A stretch of 64,000 nucleotides of DNA from Rhodoferax sp. BLA1 (GTDB lineage: Bacteria; Pseudomonadota; Gammaproteobacteria; Burkholderiales; Burkholderiaceae_C): contig NZ_SZVI01000012.1 of the NCBI RefSeq assembly GCF_013416775.1, positions 520,240 to 584,239 of the forward strand, given 5' to 3'. Both the position numbers and the translations under genes were made by a program. Of the stretch, positions 18,916 through 28,140 are shown in pieces. Position 1 is the stretch's first letter. The number at the start of each line of letters is the position of its first letter. Under the pieces are notes generated by a model, which was given only the letters and a program-made list of their open reading frames with translations, ran no database searches and was not told the origin of the DNA.

Positions 18916-21294
18916 CTAAAGCCGAGCAGATCGCAACCGCAGTGCATTGCCAATAACCGACACCGAACTAAAGCTCATTGCCAAGGCAGCAATCATAGGT
19001 GACAGTACCCAACCGGTGAAGGGATAGAGGACCCCAGCAGCCACGGGGATGCCCAGTGCGTTGTACAGGAATGCAAACATCAGGTTCTGTTTCATGTTGC
19101 CGACAGTGGCATTTGAGAGTGCCAGGGCGATAGAAATGCCACGCAAATCCCCCTTGACCAGAGTGACCTGAGCGCTGTTCATTGCCACATCAGTTCCCGT
19201 TCCCATTGCAATTCCCACATTGGCTTTTGCCAGGGCCGGGGCATCATTGATGCCGTCACCCGCCATGGCCACGATACGGCCGTCCTTTTGCAGCTGCTCG
19301 ACCAAATTGAGTTTGTCTTGAGGCTTGACCTCCCCATGTACTTCATCGATGCCGAGCTTTGCGCCAACTGCTTTGGCCGTGGTCAGACCGTCACCCGTTG
19401 CCATCACAATGCGGATGCCTGATGCCTTGAGTGTCCTGAGGGCCTCCATCGAACTGGTCTTGATGGGATCGGAGACCGCGAGCAATCCGGCGAGCTTTCC
19501 ATCAACGGCAAGGTGCATGACGCTGGCACCTTCGGTCCGCAGGGCTTCAGCCTGTCCTTTCAACTCATCCACCGCAATCTTCATTTGCTGCATCAGAGTA
19601 GTATTTCCCAAGACCAAATGTTTTCCTGCAACTTGGCCTTGCACACCAATGCCAGAGCCTGATTCAAAGTTCTCTGGCTTTTCCAATATGAGTTTGCGAT
19701 CACGCGCGGCGGTCACAATGGCTGCCGCCAAAGGATGTTCGCTTCCCTGATCAAGGCTTGCGGCAAGACGCAAAACTTCGTCAGCTTCGTACCCAGCACT
19801 CGGCACCGTCTTTTCAAAACTTGGGTGCCCTTCTGTCAGAGTACCGGTTTTATCGATGATCAGGGTGTCGATCTTGCGCAGGTTTTCAATGGCTGCGGCG
19901 TCGCGAAACAGTATTCCCTGCGTCGCCCCTTTCCCAGTGGCCACCATGATCGACATGGGTGTGGCCAGCCCCAGTGCGCAGGGGCAAGCGATGATCAATA
20001 CGGCGACGGCGTTGATCAATCCGTACACCCAGCTTGGCTCAGGACCCCAAAGCCCCCAACCAATGAAAGTGAGCATGGCGATGCTTACAACTGCCACGAC
20101 AAAGTACCCAGCGACCTCATCCGCCATGCGCTGCATCGGAGCCCTAGAGCGTTGGGCCTGTGCGACCATTTGAACGATTTGGGACAGGACGGTGTCAGAC
20201 CCGATTTTTTCAGCCTTCATCACCAACGCGCCACTGGTGTTCAGCGTTGCACCAATGATCTTGTCGCCCACGCGTTTGGTAACAGGCAGAGGTTCGCCAG
20301 TCAACATGGACTCATCGAGTGCACTGCTGCCTTCAGTGACGATGCCATCGACTGGAACCTTTTCGCCCGGGCGCACCCGCAACAAGTCACCCAGATGAAC
20401 ATGCGAGAGTTCAATGTCCTCCTCGGTGCCATCGGTTTTCACACGGCGCGCCGTTTTTGGTGCCAGTCCCAGCAGCGATTTGATTGCCGCTGAAGTCTGG
20501 GAACGCGCCTTGAGTTCCAGCATTTGCCCCAAAAGTGTCAGTGAAATGATGACCGCAGCCGCTTCAAAATAGACAGCCACCCGGCCCATGGAGATGAATG
20601 AATCCGGAAATACACCTGGCACAATGGTCGCCACCACGCTGTAGAGGTACGCTGCTCCAGTGCCAAGACCAATCAATGTCCACATATTGGGACTGCGGTT
20701 CATGACGGACTCTGCACCGCGTACAAAAAACGGCCATCCCGCCCACAGGACGATGGGCGTTGCCAGCGCAAATTCGACCCAACTCTGCACCGTCATATCC
20801 ATCCACTGCAGGCGATGGCCCACCATCGCCAGCACAAAAACCACGGCAGTGAGAGGCAGCGTCCACCAAAAACGCCGCTGAAAGTCTTGCAGCTCTGAAT
20901 TTTCCTCATCATCGAGCGCAGGCATCAGGGGTTCCAGCGTCATCCCACATTTCGGGCAGTTGCCTGGATGATCCTGGCGAATTTCGGGGTGCATGGGGCA
21001 GGTGTAAATCGTCCCTGCAACCGTTGGTGCAGCGGCCGTTTTGGCAGTGGGTTCCCCCATGTACTGCATGGGAGCGGCATCGAATTTCGTTTTGCACTTG
21101 GGGCCGCAAAAGAAGAACGTACGACCCATATGCTTGGATCGGTGAAAGGACTGGTCCGTCACCGTCATACCGCACACGGGATCCTTCAGAGCCTCAGTGC
21201 TGCCTTTTTCGGTGCTATTGTCTGCTTGAGGCACAGCGCTCCCGGCGCCATGGTGGTGCGCATGCGCGTGTTCGTCGTGTTGGTGGGTATTCAT
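18916..21294 (-). CDS. copF: Heavy-metal P-type ATPase with His-rich, YHS and metal-binding N-terminal domains (CopF-like)
   Basis: This second copper-exporting ATPase of the inner membrane has 792 aa. The N-terminus is His-rich ([18 protein letters not shown]), then a YHS domain (DPVCGMTV ... [11 protein letters not shown], about 37-75), then a heavy-metal-binding domain ([20 protein letters not shown]). The CPC motif is at 437-439 and the phosphorylated Asp481 is in DKTGTLTEG. The hinge [20 protein letters not shown] is also present. It lacks the HMA domain of CopA. This layout resembles CopF of Cupriavidus. It is the downstream gene of a minus-strand run after the LemA/TPM genes. Confidence 0.93.
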   Translation of the reverse strand: MNTHQHDEHAHAHHHGAGSAVPQADNSTEKGSTEALKDPVCGMTVTDQSFHRSKHMGRTFFFCGPKCKTKFDAAPMQYMGEPTAKTAAAPTVAGTIYTCPMHPEIRQDHPGNCPKCGMTLEPLMPALDDEENSELQDFQRRFWWTLPLTAVVFVLAMVGHRLQWMDMTVQSWVEFALATPIVLWAGWPFFVRGAESVMNRSPNMWTLIGLGTGAAYLYSVVATIVPGVFPDSFISMGRVAVYFEAAAVIISLTLLGQMLELKARSQTSAAIKSLLGLAPKTARRVKTDGTEEDIELSHVHLGDLLRVRPGEKVPVDGIVTEGSSALDESMLTGEPLPVTKRVGDKIIGATLNTSGALVMKAEKIGSDTVLSQIVQMVAQAQRSRAPMQRMADEVAGYFVVAVVSIAMLTFIGWGLWGPEPSWVYGLINAVAVLIIACPCALGLATPMSIMVATGKGATQGILFRDAAAIENLRKIDTLIIDKTGTLTEGHPSFEKTVPSAGYEADEVLRLAASLDQGSEHPLAAAIVTAARDRKLILEKPENFESGSGIGVQGQVAGKHLVLGNTTLMQQMKIAVDELKGQAEALRTEGASVMHLAVDGKLAGLLAVSDPIKTSSMEALRTLKASGIRIVMATGDGLTTAKAVGAKLGIDEVHGEVKPQDKLNLVEQLQKDGRIVAMAGDGINDAPALAKANVGIAMGTGTDVAMNSAQVTLVKGDLRGISIALALSNATVGNMKQNLMFAFLYNALGIPVAAGVLYPFTGWVLSPMIAALAMSFSSVSVIGNALRLRSARL

Positions 21295-21313
21295 AGTATT
21301 TCTGCAATGTTTG

Positions 21314-21823
21314 TCAGGTCAACAAGACCGGGGCATCGGGAAGCTCGTTAACGCGCGCTTCCTGCGCTGGGAAATACGCTCCGATCAGGTTGGCAAGTGC
21401 CGCAATGCCCTGCAATGCGCCGGCTTGGAACGCGGCACTGGAAAACGCCTTTTGCATGTCATGGCAGATGGCGGCCCAAGTTTCATTGCCAGCTTTGGCA
21501 TGGATTCCCCGGTCTGCAACGATTTCAACCGCATGGTCTGCCAGCAAAACGTAAATCAGGACACCGTTGTTGTGCTCGGTGTCCCAGACTCGCAGTTGGG
21601 AGAACACTTCAAGGGCGCGCTCGCGCGAGGATTGGCCCTTGAGCAAGCGCATGCCGTCCAGACCACCTTCCACGGCAAATCGAATCTCGCCGCCATGCTG
21701 TTGTTCGCTGGACTGGATCGCTTGCTCTATGGCGCGCAGGCTCTGTGGCGTGAAGGCCCGGTGCAACTGCCAATCGGTAAACAGCAGGTGTCGCATAAAA
21801 CGCTGGATATGCATGGCTACCAC
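21314..21823 (-). CDS. Cytoplasmic/membrane TPM-domain protein
   Basis: The 169-aa protein has one TPM domain ([39 protein letters not shown]) and no signal peptide. TPM proteins are linked to phosphatase or stress functions, but their bacterial role is unsettled. It overlaps the next TPM gene by 7 bp and forms an operon lemA - TPM - TPM. In this setting, between two copper genes, a link to metal stress is only guessed. Confidence 0.82.
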   Translation of the reverse strand: MVAMHIQRFMRHLLFTDWQLHRAFTPQSLRAIEQAIQSSEQQHGGEIRFAVEGGLDGMRLLKGQSSRERALEVFSQLRVWDTEHNNGVLIYVLLADHAVEIVADRGIHAKAGNETWAAICHDMQKAFSSAAFQAGALQGIAALANLIGAYFPAQEARVNELPDAPVLLT

Positions 21824-22677
21824 CTTCCCGACGCGCCGCCGCCGCCGAAACCACCACCGCCACCCCGGAATCCGCCACCGCCGAATCCACCTCGACCACC
21901 ACCAGAATAGCCTCCGACGCCACGAAGCAGTGTGCCTGCTCCAATCAATGTGACAAACATGGAAGCAATACCGGCCAAGATGGCATAAAGCAAGGTCCCA
22001 ATCAACATCCAGGCAAGGCCAGTCACGATGGCCCCCGTGATCAAGGACCCACCAAACTTTCCAACGACATGGCGCAGCACACCGCCAACTCCCAGGGCCA
22101 CAATGAACAGAAATGGCACGAACTGCCGAAGACTCTGATCGTTCCCTCTTGGGTTGCTCTGGGTTGCCGGTAGAGGTTCACCATCCACCACCTGCATGAT
22201 CTGCGCCGTGCCGGCTTGCACACCGCCGTAGAAATCACCTTGCTTGAAGCGCGGCACGATGGTCTCGCTGATGATGCGCTTGCTGACGATGTCTGACAGT
22301 GCGCCTTCCAGGCCATAGCCCACTTCGATGCGTACGGTGCGATCGTCCTTTGCCACCACCAGAATGACGCCGTCATCTACCTTCTTGCGCCCCAGCTTCC
22401 ATTGCTCGGCCACCCGCAAGGCATATTGCTCAATGCCTTCGGGCAGCGTGGTGGCAAGCATCAGCACGGCCAATTGCGTGCCTTTGCGCGCTTCAAAGGC
22501 AGTCAATGCTTGTTCGAGCTGGGCTTTCTGCTCCTGCGTGAGCGTGCTGCTCTGGTCGGTGACGTGTCCCACCAAGGGAGGCACTGCGACCTGTGCATCG
22601 GCAAGTCCTGGAACGAACAATGCAAACGTCAGCCAGACAGCAAGACACCCGCGGTGCATCGCCCCTTTGATGGTCAT
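21817..22677 (-). CDS. Secreted TPM-domain protein (YgcG family)
   Basis: The 286-aa protein has a signal peptide (residues 1-28) and a TPM domain (about 35-155, with VGHVTDQSSTLTQEQKAQLE and VRIEVGYGLEGALSD). Two membrane helices (VPFLFIVALGVGGVL and a second near 210-235) follow, then a Gly-rich tail (GGRGGFGGGGFRGGGGGFGG). It overlaps lemA by 4 bp. LemA-YgcG pairs are widely conserved; their role in the envelope is not established. Confidence 0.88.
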   Translation of the reverse strand: MTIKGAMHRGCLAVWLTFALFVPGLADAQVAVPPLVGHVTDQSSTLTQEQKAQLEQALTAFEARKGTQLAVLMLATTLPEGIEQYALRVAEQWKLGRKKVDDGVILVVAKDDRTVRIEVGYGLEGALSDIVSKRIISETIVPRFKQGDFYGGVQAGTAQIMQVVDGEPLPATQSNPRGNDQSLRQFVPFLFIVALGVGGVLRHVVGKFGGSLITGAIVTGLAWMLIGTLLYAILAGIASMFVTLIGAGTLLRGVGGYSGGGRGGFGGGGFRGGGGGFGGGGASGRW

Positions 22678-23306
22678 TTTGTGACTCCGGATGCAGCGCC
22701 TTTTGGCGCAGCCGCTGGGCGGTCAAAGCTGACGGACGGCGGCTTGGAGATTTCCTTCTCGTTCTCCACCGTGAAATTGGCTTTTTCTTTGTATCCAAAC
22801 ACCATTGCAGTCAGATTCGATGGGAATGACCTCACCGTCACGTTGTACTCCTGAACTGATTTGATGTACCGGTTGCGGGCGACCGTGATGCGGTTTTCTG
22901 TGCCCTCCAGCTGCGCCTGCAAATCCCTGAATGCCTGGTTGGCTTTGAGATTGGGGTAGTTCTCGGATACCACCAGCAGGCGCGACAGGGCTCCCGACAA
23001 TTGGCCTTGTGCCTGTTGGAACTTCTGAAAAGCAGCGGGATCGTTGATCAGCTCAGGAGTCGCCTGTATGGACGTTGCCTTTGAGCGTGCCTCGACCACT
23101 TTGATCAACGTGTCTTGCTCAAACTGGGTCTCGCCCTTCACGGTGCTGACCAGGTTGGGTACCAGATCCGATCGACGCTGATACTGGTTCAGCACCTCAG
23201 CCCAGCTGGCCTTGATCTGCTCGTCGGTGCTCTGAAAGCTGTTGTATCCACAGCCCGTCAACCCAAGGATCGTGGCAGACACGATGAAGATGAGAAGTTT
23301 GCGCAT
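22674..23306 (-). CDS. lemA: LemA family membrane protein
   Basis: The 210-aa protein has an N-terminal membrane/lipoprotein segment (ATILGLTGCGYNSFQ; the Cys could be lipidated) and a helical LemA domain (WAEVLNQYQRRSDLVPNLVS and YPNLKANQAFRDLQAQLEGT). GGAGGC precedes the ATG. It is followed by the two TPM genes. Function of LemA proteins is poorly understood. Confidence 0.9.
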   Translation of the reverse strand: MRKLLIFIVSATILGLTGCGYNSFQSTDEQIKASWAEVLNQYQRRSDLVPNLVSTVKGETQFEQDTLIKVVEARSKATSIQATPELINDPAAFQKFQQAQGQLSGALSRLLVVSENYPNLKANQAFRDLQAQLEGTENRITVARNRYIKSVQEYNVTVRSFPSNLTAMVFGYKEKANFTVENEKEISKPPSVSFDRPAAAPKGAASGVTK

Positions 23307-23342
23307 TTTTTGTGCCTCCGATATAAAAGAAAGATGCCAGCG

Positions 23343-23534
23343 TTATGCGCAGCAGCAGGCGACTTTGTTATCCAGGCTGGACGGGCACCCAGATGTCTTC
23401 GAGAATCCAGAAGAGACCACACGTGTGCGGCCACTTGCCAGATCCACCTCCACACGAGTTACACCAGGAACAGCTTGCAATGCTGTCGTGACATGTTTCA
23501 CGCACGATTCGCATGTGATGTCGTGAACCCTCAA
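23343..23534 (-). CDS. Small HMA-domain metal-binding protein
   Basis: The 63-aa protein from TTG 23534 reads LRVHDITCESCVKHVTTALQ, an HMA domain with the CxxC loop TCESC, and ends in CCCA. The open frame extends upstream to 23723 over the neighbouring gene, but AAGG lies 4 nt before the TTG and the domain begins there. It lies between lemA and the methyltransferase gene. It is probably a metallochaperone or binding protein; the start codon is uncertain. Confidence 0.65.
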   Translation of the reverse strand: MRVHDITCESCVKHVTTALQAVPGVTRVEVDLASGRTRVVSSGFSKTSGCPSSLDNKVACCCA

Positions 23535-23592
23535 ATCACCTTCGATTCCCTTTTTTCTATTTTGCGAAACAATCCCAGTAGCTCCACATGGC

Positions 23593-24249
23593 TCAGCCAC
23601 CAGATGTCGCAGACGACTGATGAAAGTGCGGAAAAAAACGTGGCGTCTGCTGGGCGTAACGCGTATACATCTCGCCAAATTGCGACCGCATCTCTGCCTC
23701 TTCGGTGACTGCCAAGCGCCCATACATCGTTAGCAAGACTGGAAACATCAACAGGGTTAACAAGGTCGGCCATTGCAATAGGAAGCCAAAGAGAATCAGG
23801 ACAAAGGCCACATATTGCGGATGACGGATACGGGCGTAAGGTCCCGCCGTTGCCAATACGTGCCTGCGTTGGGCGTGGTACAGCACATTCCAAGCACTCG
23901 ACAACAGGTAGAAACCCAGGCCCAGGAAGATATAACTCGCAATATGAAGAGGCCCCCAATGAGGATCACCCTTTTCGCCCAGCAGTGTGGACCATAAATG
24001 TCCAGCGTCATGGGTCAGGATGTCCAAGCCAGGGTATTTGGTTTGCAACCAACCGGACAGAAGATAGATGGTCAATGGGAACCCGTACATCTCCACAAAC
24101 AGGGCCACGATAAAGGCAGAGAACGCACTAAACGTTCTCCAATCCCTGGCCGTTGCGGGTTTGAAGAAGCTGTAGCCAAACATGATGAAAATCGCTGAAT
24201 TGAAGATCACCAACGTCCACAACCCATAGGCAGGTTGATCATGGCTCAT
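23593..24249 (-). CDS. Isoprenylcysteine carboxyl methyltransferase-like membrane protein
   Basis: The 218-aa protein has about five membrane helices and the ICMT/phospholipid methyltransferase core GPYARIRHPQYVAF, followed by EEAEMRSQFGEMYTRYAQQ. Such proteins are frequent in bacterial heavy-metal islands; substrate unknown. It overlaps the DUF2933 gene by 4 bp (ATGA), so the two are translationally coupled. Confidence 0.85.
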   Translation of the reverse strand: MSHDQPAYGLWTLVIFNSAIFIMFGYSFFKPATARDWRTFSAFSAFIVALFVEMYGFPLTIYLLSGWLQTKYPGLDILTHDAGHLWSTLLGEKGDPHWGPLHIASYIFLGLGFYLLSSAWNVLYHAQRRHVLATAGPYARIRHPQYVAFVLILFGFLLQWPTLLTLLMFPVLLTMYGRLAVTEEAEMRSQFGEMYTRYAQQTPRFFPHFHQSSATSGG

Positions 24250-24527
24250 GCTGATTCTCCCGGCCGCGGATTGCTCGATTTGCTGGAATCATCAATGGGT
24301 GGACCGCCACCTTGACCGTGACCATGAGCTCCGTGTCCGTGGTGCATGAAGACATGCATCAAGGGACATGCCAACAAGAGCAGCCAGGGCAAAGCTCCTG
24401 CAACATGAGCCAGGTGCTCCGTCAACAAGTAATACGCAGCTGCTGCGCCAATCACCAATAGTCCCACGGCGTATCGGGAACTCCAAAAGCTTGGCGGTTG
24501 GTCTGGGGTTTCATGGTCATGGTCCAT
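24246..24527 (-). CDS. DUF2933 small membrane protein
   Basis: The 93-aa protein has one or two membrane helices (YAVGLLVIGAAAAYYLLTEH and GALPWLLLLACPLMHVFMHH) and a His-rich end (HHGHGAHGHGQ), which may bind metal. DUF2933 proteins occur in heavy-metal clusters; function unknown. It lies 11 bp after the Met-rich protein gene in the same operon. Confidence 0.85.
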   Translation of the reverse strand: MDHDHETPDQPPSFWSSRYAVGLLVIGAAAAYYLLTEHLAHVAGALPWLLLLACPLMHVFMHHGHGAHGHGQGGGPPIDDSSKSSNPRPGESA

Positions 24528-24538
24528 GATTGGGCTCC

Positions 24539-25009
24539 TTACTTTGCGGGATCGTCAGGAAGGCGATCCATCATCATTTGCATCATGGAAGTCATCATTT
24601 CCATGCGCTTTTCCATTATCTCGGGGTGGGCCATCATGTCCAAGGGCACACGCCCTTTGTTTGCGCCAGAGTCCGTGCTGCCCATGCCTTTCATGCCACC
24701 CATGGAGGCCATCGAACCCATCATGTTCATGCCGTCTTGCATGGCCTTCGCGTGATCAGCCATAAGCGCGTTGCGTTCTTCCGGTGTTTTTGCCGCCATC
24801 ATCTTTTCATGCATCTCGCGCATAACTTTCATTTGGCTATCCATAGCGGCCATCGATTCCTTGACCAATGCTTTCGGCTTGGCTACAGCCGCCTTTTTTA
24901 CAGAATCAGCCGGATGATGTTGAACATGTTGGGCGTCCGTTTGCGCATAGGCGCCAAATGCAGCGGCAGCCATAACTAGAGGCAGAACAGTTTGACGAAA
25001 AGTTGTCAT
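24539..25009 (-). CDS. Met-rich periplasmic protein in the copper cluster
   Basis: The 156-aa protein has a signal peptide (MTTFRQTVLPLVMAAAAFGA) and then a helical region very rich in methionine and His (QDGMNMMGSMASMGGMKGMG, EKRMEMMTSMMQMMMDRL). About one residue in six is Met, consistent with periplasmic Cu(I) binding. I do not recognise a named family. It heads a minus-strand run with DUF2933 and the methyltransferase. The start is supported by the signal peptide. Confidence 0.78.
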   Translation of the reverse strand: MTTFRQTVLPLVMAAAAFGAYAQTDAQHVQHHPADSVKKAAVAKPKALVKESMAAMDSQMKVMREMHEKMMAAKTPEERNALMADHAKAMQDGMNMMGSMASMGGMKGMGSTDSGANKGRVPLDMMAHPEIMEKRMEMMTSMMQMMMDRLPDDPAK

Positions 25010-25290
25010 TTGAAACTCCGGTTGGTGGAAATGGGTAATGCCAATGCCATGCCCAAATTGGTGAGCAGTGCGAGTGAAGCAGTCAGAGCGCCAAGCGTCC
25101 GTGCGCTAAGCAACTTATTGAAAGCTTTCGCTGGATGGAAAAGTTCAATATCGACAAGTGGAGGATTCCGCATGTGAATTCCTTTGCACCTCGCCCAGAC
25201 GTTGTTTGAAGATGGCCTCTTGGTTACCACACTTGCACCAGATCATGATGCGGTGCTGAAATGTCCGCATCACTCCTGGTTACGGGCTCG

Positions 25291-25572
25291 TTAGCGGCGG
25301 TTTTCCAATTTGACGTAGTAAGCCAGCCTGCCGACCTCATCCCCGTTCATGGTGATTGTTTGACCATTCGCGGTTTCCATCGCTGCGCCTTCTTGCATGC
25401 GAACAACTTTTCCAAACTTGTTTTCCATGGCCATCTTGCCGTCTTTAAACTGATGCACGATAGCGCCGTCCTTGAGTTGGGTGGACTTCACAATATCCTG
25501 ATTGGTCACTGCGAATGCAGACAGGGCAGGCAAAGCAAGACTCAGAACCAGAATGGATTTACGAATTGACAT
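25291..25572 (-). CDS. copK: CopK-like periplasmic copper-binding protein, copy 3
   Basis: This 93-aa paralogue has a signal peptide (MSIRKSILVLSLALPALSAF) and the CopK core (STQLKDGAIVHQFKDGKMAM, METANGQTITMNGDEVGRL). It is close to copy 2; the leader and signal peptide region are nearly identical at DNA level while the mature parts differ more. AGGAG precedes the ATG. It is a separate unit between the Met-rich gene and the cusF/cusCBA operon. Confidence 0.9.
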   Translation of the reverse strand: MSIRKSILVLSLALPALSAFAVTNQDIVKSTQLKDGAIVHQFKDGKMAMENKFGKVVRMQEGAAMETANGQTITMNGDEVGRLAYYVKLENRR

Positions 25573-25750
25573 GATAAAACTCCTTCAAGATGATTGCAGT
25601 TCTCCCCGAAGTTTCTCGGGGACCGGTGACGCAACTGCTGCATCACTGGTGTTAATGTAGAAGTCCAACCCCAACAAAGGCATGACCGCAAAATTACAAA
25701 AAAGACACCTAAAGAAAGTTTTCGAATCACATTGACGGGTTCTGAAAAAC
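25537..25750 (-). repeat. Duplicated copK leader block, copy B
   Basis: Partner of 18247-18460. It contains the same 5'-leader stem (25604-25621) and the ATTACA half-site. Sequence identity stops abruptly at 25750. Confidence 0.9.
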
Positions 25751-26036
25751 ACGAACGTCTCGGTGGATTAATGCTCTTCCTCCACGCCGGCTTATGCACT
25801 CAGTCTCAGTTGGAAAACGCTCAAGTGCCAAGTCTGAGTTCATAGATGCATGAAGGCAACAGCCCAGATGCGGTCTCAAAGACTTTGTGTCTTTGCCAGG
25901 TAATCGGTTAGTCAACGACGATATCCAGAAGTGCGAATTTCGTCAGAGTCAGTCAGATCAATCAAATTGCCTTCTTCACTGTCGTCTTAATGCCAACAGC
26001 TGATTGAAATAGAAAGTCGAGCATGAGATTTCGAAG
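25751..26036. other. Gene-poor region before the cus operon
   Basis: About 290 bp with only short frames and no recognisable product. The promoter of the cusF-cusCBA run is expected at its right end, next to the dyad at 26037-26052. Confidence 0.5.
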
Positions 26037-26052
26037 ATGACACAAATGTAAT
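26037..26052. promoter_or_regulatory. Candidate CusR/CopR box 4, upstream of cusF-cusCBA
   Basis: ATGACA-CAAA-TGTAAT: the right half is perfect, the left has one change. It lies 70 bp upstream of the cusF-like start. Confidence 0.6.
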
Positions 26053-26122
26053 TTTCGGGTCAACTTGTTGTTCGTTTCGGCGGTTCAAAATCGGACATCC
26101 AATTTCACAAAGGAGTTCCCTC

Positions 26123-26506
26123 ATGAACGCTCGTTCTTTTTTCACCTTGATTCTGGCTGTTGCTGGAGTGGGATTTTCGACACTTGGCTTGGCGCAAATG
26201 GATCACGGCAGTATGAAGGGCGGTGCCATGGCTGGTGGCAGCATGCAGGGAAGCGCTGCCACCATGGCGGCCCAACATGGCGCCGACACCAGCATGGCTG
26301 AAGGCACGGTCAAGCGGGTCGACAAGACAAAGGGAACAGTGACCCTGGCGCATGGGTCGGTGAACGGCATGCCGCCCATGACCATGGCCTACAAGGTCAA
26401 GGACATCACTTGGCTCGACAAGATGCAGGTCGGACAAAAGATTCGCTTTGCCACCGACCCCGCCGACGGAGGCATGACCGTGCTGCGTTTTGAAGCATTG
26501 AAATAA
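26123..26506 (+). CDS. cusF: CusF-like periplasmic copper chaperone
   Basis: The 127-aa protein has a signal peptide (residues 1 to about 25), a Met/His/Gly-rich linker (MDHGSMKGGAMAGGSMQG) and a CusF domain (GTVKRVDKTKGTVTLAHGSV). The metal site is MPPMTM; the tryptophan of E. coli CusF is Met here, as in the gene at 9555. AAGGAG precedes the ATG. It heads the plus-strand run leading to cusCBA and likely delivers Cu(I)/Ag(I) to that pump. Confidence 0.9.
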   Translation: MNARSFFTLILAVAGVGFSTLGLAQMDHGSMKGGAMAGGSMQGSAATMAAQHGADTSMAEGTVKRVDKTKGTVTLAHGSVNGMPPMTMAYKVKDITWLDKMQVGQKIRFATDPADGGMTVLRFEALK

Positions 26507-26510
26507 CTGA

Positions 26511-26861
26511 TACAAGTTTTATGCGCTGGTCAAGGTTCTGGTGGCTGCGCACCAACAATGCCGGTTTGAAGTCATACTGCAATCTCTGCATGCCAGCCAA
26601 GATACCTGGATGATCATCCACACGGTCGATGGGCAATGCATCGGCCCCTTGCTGCAAAACCTGGGATTGAACCTGGCTCGCCTGTAAAACGACGCGACTG
26701 CCCTTGAAGTAACGGCCTTGGCCACGTGTGATCTGGCGGATGCCCAAACTCTGAAAGTGACGATGACGCCGTGGTATTTTGTCAACGGCAAACCGCTGCC
26801 ACAGTTCGGTTTTGACGAGTTAATGAAGCTCGTCGAAGACGCACTCGCCCAACATCTATAG
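26511..26861 (+). pseudogene. DsbA/thioredoxin-like oxidoreductase remnant
   Basis: One frame reads ALVKVLVAAHQQCRFEVILQ, then meets a TAA near 26685, and continues to TPWYFVNGKPLPQFGFDELM and a TAG at 26861. This pattern matches the C-terminal part of DsbA/DsbG-like thioredoxin-fold proteins, including the cis-Pro-like loop before FVNGKPL. No start and no CxxC part remain. It fills the space between cusF and cusC and keeps the operon direction. Confidence 0.7.
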
Positions 26862-26868
26862 GATCATT

Positions 26869-28140
26869 ATGAAAGACATTTTTCAATCGGCTGCCTTATT
26901 GACGCTGCTGGCCTGGGGCAGTGCTGCACCTGTGCTGGCACAGGAGACCTTGCCCGGCGCCCAGCTCGAAGGTTTGCTGGCCATCGCCAAAGCGAGCAAC
27001 CCGGACTACGCCAGCATGCGCAAGGAAGCCCAAGCCGCCAGCGAGCGAGTCGTTATGGCCGGCGCCTTGATGGACCCGAAATTCCGGGTGGAATGGATGG
27101 ACATCACCAAGGGCGGTTCGCAATCAGCCACGCTGTTGCCCAACGATACCGGCAGCACCGTCTACACCTTCATGCAAGACCTGCCCTGGTGGGGAAAACG
27201 AGATTTGAAGCGTGCCATTGCTGGTCAAGAGGCACAAGCTGTTGATGGCAAGGCACAAGGGACTTGGGCGGAACTGGCCGCCAAAGTGAAAACCACCCAT
27301 GCCCAGCGTTACTTTCTGTACAACACCAGGAAACTCACACAGGAATTACTCGACCTGACCAACCGCTTGTCCAATGTGGCCCAGGTGCGCTACGCCGGAG
27401 GGTTGGCCATGCAGCAGGATGCCATTCGCGCCCAGGTGGAGCAAACCACCATACAAACTGAATTGGTGGCACTAGAAAGCGAAGCCCGCCAGGCCGACGC
27501 ACGGCTTAACGCCTTGTTGGCGCGGCCATCCAGCGCACCTTTGGCTGCTCCTGAGCGTCTGTCAGTGCTGCCTGCTGCGGCCTCGCTCGATGCCGATTCG
27601 TTGTTGGAGCGGGTGCGCCAGCGTAATCCGCAGCTCTTCTCAGAGGACGCGCGTATCAGGGCGGCAGAGCTGTCTCGTGAGCTGAGCCTGAAGAACCGCT
27701 ACCCGGACTTCACGCTGGCCATCACGCCCACGCAAATGCAGAGCCGCGTAACCGAGTGGGGTCTGATGCTGGAGATGAACATTCCACTGCAACAGGGCAC
27801 ACGACGCGCTCAGGAGCGTGAGGCCCAAGCCATGCTGGCGGCAGCTCAGTCACGTCGTGAGGCTGTGGCTAACCAAGTCGCATCCGATTTGTCTGAAAAC
27901 CTGGCTGGCATGCAAGCGGCGCAAAGGACCGAGGAACTTTTGAAGACCAGCTTGTTGCCACAGGCCGAATTGACTTTTCAGGCGGCCTTGGCGGGATACG
28001 AAAACGGCAAACTCGACTTTGCAACTCTGCTGGACGCACAGCGGCAAATTCGCCAGGCCCGCTTGGGACAACTGAAGGCGCAAGTTGACGCACAGATGCG
28101 TTTGGCTGAGATTGAAAAGCTTTTGGGAGAAGAATTATGA
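26869..28140 (+). CDS. cusC: Outer-membrane channel of the copper/silver RND pump (TolC family)
   Basis: CusC forms the outer-membrane duct of the CusCBA tripartite pump. The 423-aa protein has a signal peptide (residues 1-25, ending VLAQE) and two TolC repeats; it lacks a lipobox cysteine. Conserved pieces include QDLPWWGKRDLKRAIAGQEA and the C-terminal ENGKLDFATLLDAQRQIRQA. Its end overlaps cusB by 4 bp (ATGA), so they are translationally coupled. Confidence 0.9.
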   Translation: MKDIFQSAALLTLLAWGSAAPVLAQETLPGAQLEGLLAIAKASNPDYASMRKEAQAASERVVMAGALMDPKFRVEWMDITKGGSQSATLLPNDTGSTVYTFMQDLPWWGKRDLKRAIAGQEAQAVDGKAQGTWAELAAKVKTTHAQRYFLYNTRKLTQELLDLTNRLSNVAQVRYAGGLAMQQDAIRAQVEQTTIQTELVALESEARQADARLNALLARPSSAPLAAPERLSVLPAAASLDADSLLERVRQRNPQLFSEDARIRAAELSRELSLKNRYPDFTLAITPTQMQSRVTEWGLMLEMNIPLQQGTRRAQEREAQAMLAAAQSRREAVANQVASDLSENLAGMQAAQRTEELLKTSLLPQAELTFQAALAGYENGKLDFATLLDAQRQIRQARLGQLKAQVDAQMRLAEIEKLLGEEL

